This document shows, one piece after another, positions 61,670-64,000 of a stretch of 64,000 bases of DNA (position 1 is the stretch's first letter; each line of letters begins with the position of its first letter). The translations under genes were made by a program, and so were the position numbers. Source of the DNA: Panacagrimonas sp052387695 (GTDB lineage: Bacteria; Pseudomonadota; Gammaproteobacteria; Nevskiales; Nevskiaceae). The stretch spans positions 1 through 64,000 of the forward strand of contig JBQTIX010000047.1 of assembly GCA_052387695.1 (NCBI GenBank). The letters are read 5' to 3'. The notes beneath the pieces are model-generated. The model was not told the origin of the DNA. It saw only the letters and a list, made by a program, of their open reading frames with translations, and searched no databases.

Positions 61670-61779
61670 GCGCGGAGTGGGTAGGTGCGCTCTCCACCGG
61701 TTGTGCTTGGTGAGTGTGTGCGAGCGGCATAGATCGTGTACTCGGGCGTCAAGTCTTCAAATTTATTGAGGGGCGAGAA

Positions 61780-63897
61780 ATGAAAACTTTAAATGGTCTC
61801 GGTGCCGCCGCCGCTACGGCAGCGTGCATGTTGTGTTCCACCGCGTTTGCGCAAAGCGATGGCAATTACGATTTCTTGGGTGGAAGTTTGTCATTCAACG
61901 GACTGGTGAGGGTGGAAACCTCGATCAACACGTCGGACCAGGCCAATCGCTTCAACCAGTTCGGAGATCCGGCTAACGGCGTGGCCATAAGACGAGCCGC
62001 CGGTAATCCAGCGACGCAGTATCGGACCACACTGGTGCCGACGGGCTTGAATCCACTTACAGATCTGCTGGGTGGCTTTACACCGATCGTCACTGGGCCC
62101 GCCCCGCTCGGCGTGAGCAACTCGACAGTCGTTGCCGACACGTTCACCCGCTATGTTCCAGCGAAGGACCCTGACCTAAACTACCACCTGCTTCGCTTCG
62201 AAGTTTCTCCTACGCTGGACTGGGGCGGCGGGTGGTCGTTTCAGTCGCGATTCCGGGCGGTCTATGATCCCGGAAAATTGGGTTACAACGACTTCTCCTA
62301 TGGAGATTATGCCGACGTCAATGGCGGTATAGACGGCGGCGATCCCAGCCTCTATCACGGCAGCCCGAACTTCCTGGGCTATCGCACCGACGATGATCGG
62401 AATCCGCTGCTGTTCGAGCGGTCCGGGAAGCATTACATGGTCGATGCGCCGGCGTTTTTCCTGCAATGGACAAACGGCAATATCACGGCGCGCTTGGGCA
62501 ACCAGACCGTCGCTTGGGGGCAGTTGCTCTTCTTCCGCATCATGGACCAGGCGAACGGGCTGGACCTGCGACGACACCTCTTTCTGGACCGTGCGCTGGA
62601 GGAATACGCGGACGAACGTCAGTCAGCGCCCGGCCTTCGCGTGACCTGGCAGGCCACCGATCGGATGACGGCAGATTTTTTTGCACAGCAATTCATCCCG
62701 ACCATAGTACCCAACACCAACACGCCCTATAACGTCGTCGACACCCACTTTACGCTGCACGACCGTTATACCGATGGAGGGTACAACGAGAAGCTCAACT
62801 TCGGCGTCCGCTTAAAGGCCGAGTACGGCAACTTCAGTTGGCAGGCGATGTATACCAACAAGCTGGACCAACTGGGTCGGATCCGGTTCAGACCTTCGGG
62901 TGTCAACAAGAAGCTGCCCGAGAGCAATGAACTTGGCCTGGTCTTGAACCGCTATTGCGAAGTCGTGCTGGCTTCTCCGTTGGGACAGGGATGCGGGCCG
63001 CAACTGGCGCAGCTGCCTTTCGAAGTGGTGCCGGCCGGTCTTCACAGTGCCGAAGAATGGTTCTGGGGCGCTCCCAACCAGAAGCTCGATCCTGTCGGGA
63101 TCTTCAATGGAATTATTGACGACTTTGCGCCGCTACCGGAATTACTCACTCTGACGCCCAATGGCGATGTGAACCAAATTTCCAACCAGCTCAACTTGCT
63201 GTTCATGGCTAGCGAAGGTCTGCGAGGTCACATCGAGCGCGACTACTTTCGCGAGGATGTCTTCGGCCTAGGTGCTGGATATGTGACGGAAGGCGAACCA
63301 GGATCGATCTTTGACCAAATAATTATCAACGTGGAAGCTGCGTACACCCCGGGTCGACTTCTGACGTCGCCCGATGTCCGTACAAATCCACCTGAGGTGG
63401 ATGATCTGCAGATTGGGTTGGTCGCCGAAAAATACCAGCGGTTTTCCGACTCATTCCCTGCGACCTATCTGGTATTCCAGTATCTCTGGTCCAAAGAGAC
63501 CGATCTTGCCGGATTGAGGATCGATGGCTACGGGGCGGAGCAGTTCAGCACGCAAAACCAAGGTATCCGTTTGGACAAAGACGTGCCGCTGAGTGATAAC
63601 CCGAGGTCGTTTCGAAATGGTGGCGGCGGTGTGCATAACGCCAACTATGTGGTGTTCGCGTTCCTGCAGCCGACCGATGCCTACATCTGGGAATACAGTG
63701 CAGCGGCTTTGATTGATGTCCAGGGCGGCATCCTCGTCCAGCCCGCGGTGCAGTGGAAACCCCGGGGCAACGTGACCGTGAATCTTTTCTACAACTACAT
63801 CAACGACTCGGTCTGGGGCGACAACTCGAATCGCAACACCTTGAGCTTGGTCGATTTCGCCAACGAGGTAAATATTCGAATCGGATATCAGTTCTAG
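61780..63897 (+). CDS. DUF1302 outer-membrane beta-barrel protein
   Basis: A 705-residue outer-membrane protein. The signal peptide (MKTLNGLGAAAATAACMLCS) ends at TAFAQ-SDG, and amphipathic strands run to the C-terminal VNIRIGYQF with the terminal phenylalanine recognised by the BAM machinery. Blocks such as FNGLVRVETSINTSDQANRF, NITARLGNQTVAWGQLLFF and APGLRVTWQATDRM are characteristic of DUF1302 proteins. The likely role is a pore or scaffold for hydrophobic substrate uptake. ATG 61780 has GAGGGG 7 bases upstream; the longer frame start at 61714 is rejected. It is followed by a terminator. Confidence 0.88.
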   Translation: MKTLNGLGAAAATAACMLCSTAFAQSDGNYDFLGGSLSFNGLVRVETSINTSDQANRFNQFGDPANGVAIRRAAGNPATQYRTTLVPTGLNPLTDLLGGFTPIVTGPAPLGVSNSTVVADTFTRYVPAKDPDLNYHLLRFEVSPTLDWGGGWSFQSRFRAVYDPGKLGYNDFSYGDYADVNGGIDGGDPSLYHGSPNFLGYRTDDDRNPLLFERSGKHYMVDAPAFFLQWTNGNITARLGNQTVAWGQLLFFRIMDQANGLDLRRHLFLDRALEEYADERQSAPGLRVTWQATDRMTADFFAQQFIPTIVPNTNTPYNVVDTHFTLHDRYTDGGYNEKLNFGVRLKAEYGNFSWQAMYTNKLDQLGRIRFRPSGVNKKLPESNELGLVLNRYCEVVLASPLGQGCGPQLAQLPFEVVPAGLHSAEEWFWGAPNQKLDPVGIFNGIIDDFAPLPELLTLTPNGDVNQISNQLNLLFMASEGLRGHIERDYFREDVFGLGAGYVTEGEPGSIFDQIIINVEAAYTPGRLLTSPDVRTNPPEVDDLQIGLVAEKYQRFSDSFPATYLVFQYLWSKETDLAGLRIDGYGAEQFSTQNQGIRLDKDVPLSDNPRSFRNGGGGVHNANYVVFAFLQPTDAYIWEYSAAALIDVQGGILVQPAVQWKPRGNVTVNLFYNYINDSVWGDNSNRNTLSLVDFANEVNIRIGYQF

Positions 63898-63964
63898 GCT
63901 GAGCGCTCGACTGCCACAGTAATGGTTCTTCCTCTAGCGCAAATCCTTCCTGCGCTATCGTTTT

Positions 63965-63996
63965 GGCAGCCGGACTCAGCCGGCTGCCATCTTTTT
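63965..63996 (+). terminator. Rho-independent terminator of the DUF1329-DUF1302 operon
   Basis: A 9-bp perfect stem GGCAGCCGG (63965-63973) / CCGGCTGCC (63980-63988), a six-base loop, then ATCTTTTT. It lies 68 bp after the DUF1302 stop. Confidence 0.88.
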
Positions 63997-64000
63997 AACG

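Noticed and set aside
1..64000. CRISPR arrays
   Set aside because: I saw no run of regularly spaced 25-40-bp direct repeats. The repeats present are palindromes or IS ends.

Overview
The window is high-GC DNA from a Gram-negative bacterium. I read it as a gammaproteobacterium of the Xanthomonadales/Lysobacterales type, possibly Rhodanobacteraceae. The grounds are the GC-rich codon use, several families of intergenic palindromes (notably six copies of a GTAGGTCGG-headed stem-loop), a YaiO-type outer-membrane protein, DUF1302/DUF1329 proteins and an AlpA remnant. The genus is an inference and cannot be fixed from the sequence alone.

Layout. (1) 1-2.2 kb: biotin genes bioF-bioD. (2) 2.3-20.3 kb: a beta-glucan locus with an intracellular GH3 beta-glucosidase, a 2878-residue cyclic beta-1,2-glucan synthase, a GH144-like beta-1,2-glucanase, a GH15 glucoamylase-like enzyme, an SbmA/BacA-type ABC protein and an exported S15/CocE-type hydrolase. 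The middle genes overlap or nearly abut. (3) 20.5-31.4 kb: chromosomal genes, namely two small proteins, YaiO, a two-gene phosphorelay (CHASE3 hybrid kinase plus receiver-kinase), a thiolase, an exported methyltransferase and an Atm1-type exporter, separated by palindromic repeats and one unexplained plus-strand terminator.

(4) 31.7-55.7 kb: a mosaic accessory island. It opens with a truncated AlpA regulator and vapBC. Next comes an unusual cassette: a 1765-residue protein holding one complete and one degenerate tyrosine-recombinase catalytic domain, convergent with and overlapping a UvrD-like helicase, which is preceded by an unknown 225-residue protein. A fused IS3/IS21 remnant leads into a compact CBASS-type pair (SMODS CD-NTase plus two-TM SLATT effector) facing a DUF3800 gene. 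Then follow fragments (XRE, DUF1294, a Mu/Tn7-type transposase N-terminus), a tRNA-like gene with anticodon CAT, and a five-gene operon of unknown purpose (slipin, zinc-ribbon protein, two phosphoesterases, AAA+ ATPase). An IS5-family element with an internal in-frame deletion closes the island. Its TTAG target duplication lies on the stop codon of the next gene.

(5) 55.7-64 kb: a catabolic-looking cluster. It has a LysR regulator with a 2Fe-2S reductase, and divergent from them a Rieske ferredoxin, a second 2Fe-2S flavoprotein reductase, a Tat-exported DUF1329 protein, a YCF48-like protein and a DUF1302 outer-membrane protein, ending in a terminator. This looks like electron supply and envelope uptake for oxidation of a hydrophobic compound, but no oxygenase lies in the window.

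The strongest candidate for an undescribed system is the giant double-recombinase/helicase cassette at 32.9-40.8 kb. The slipin-to-AAA operon at 49.1-54.5 kb is second.
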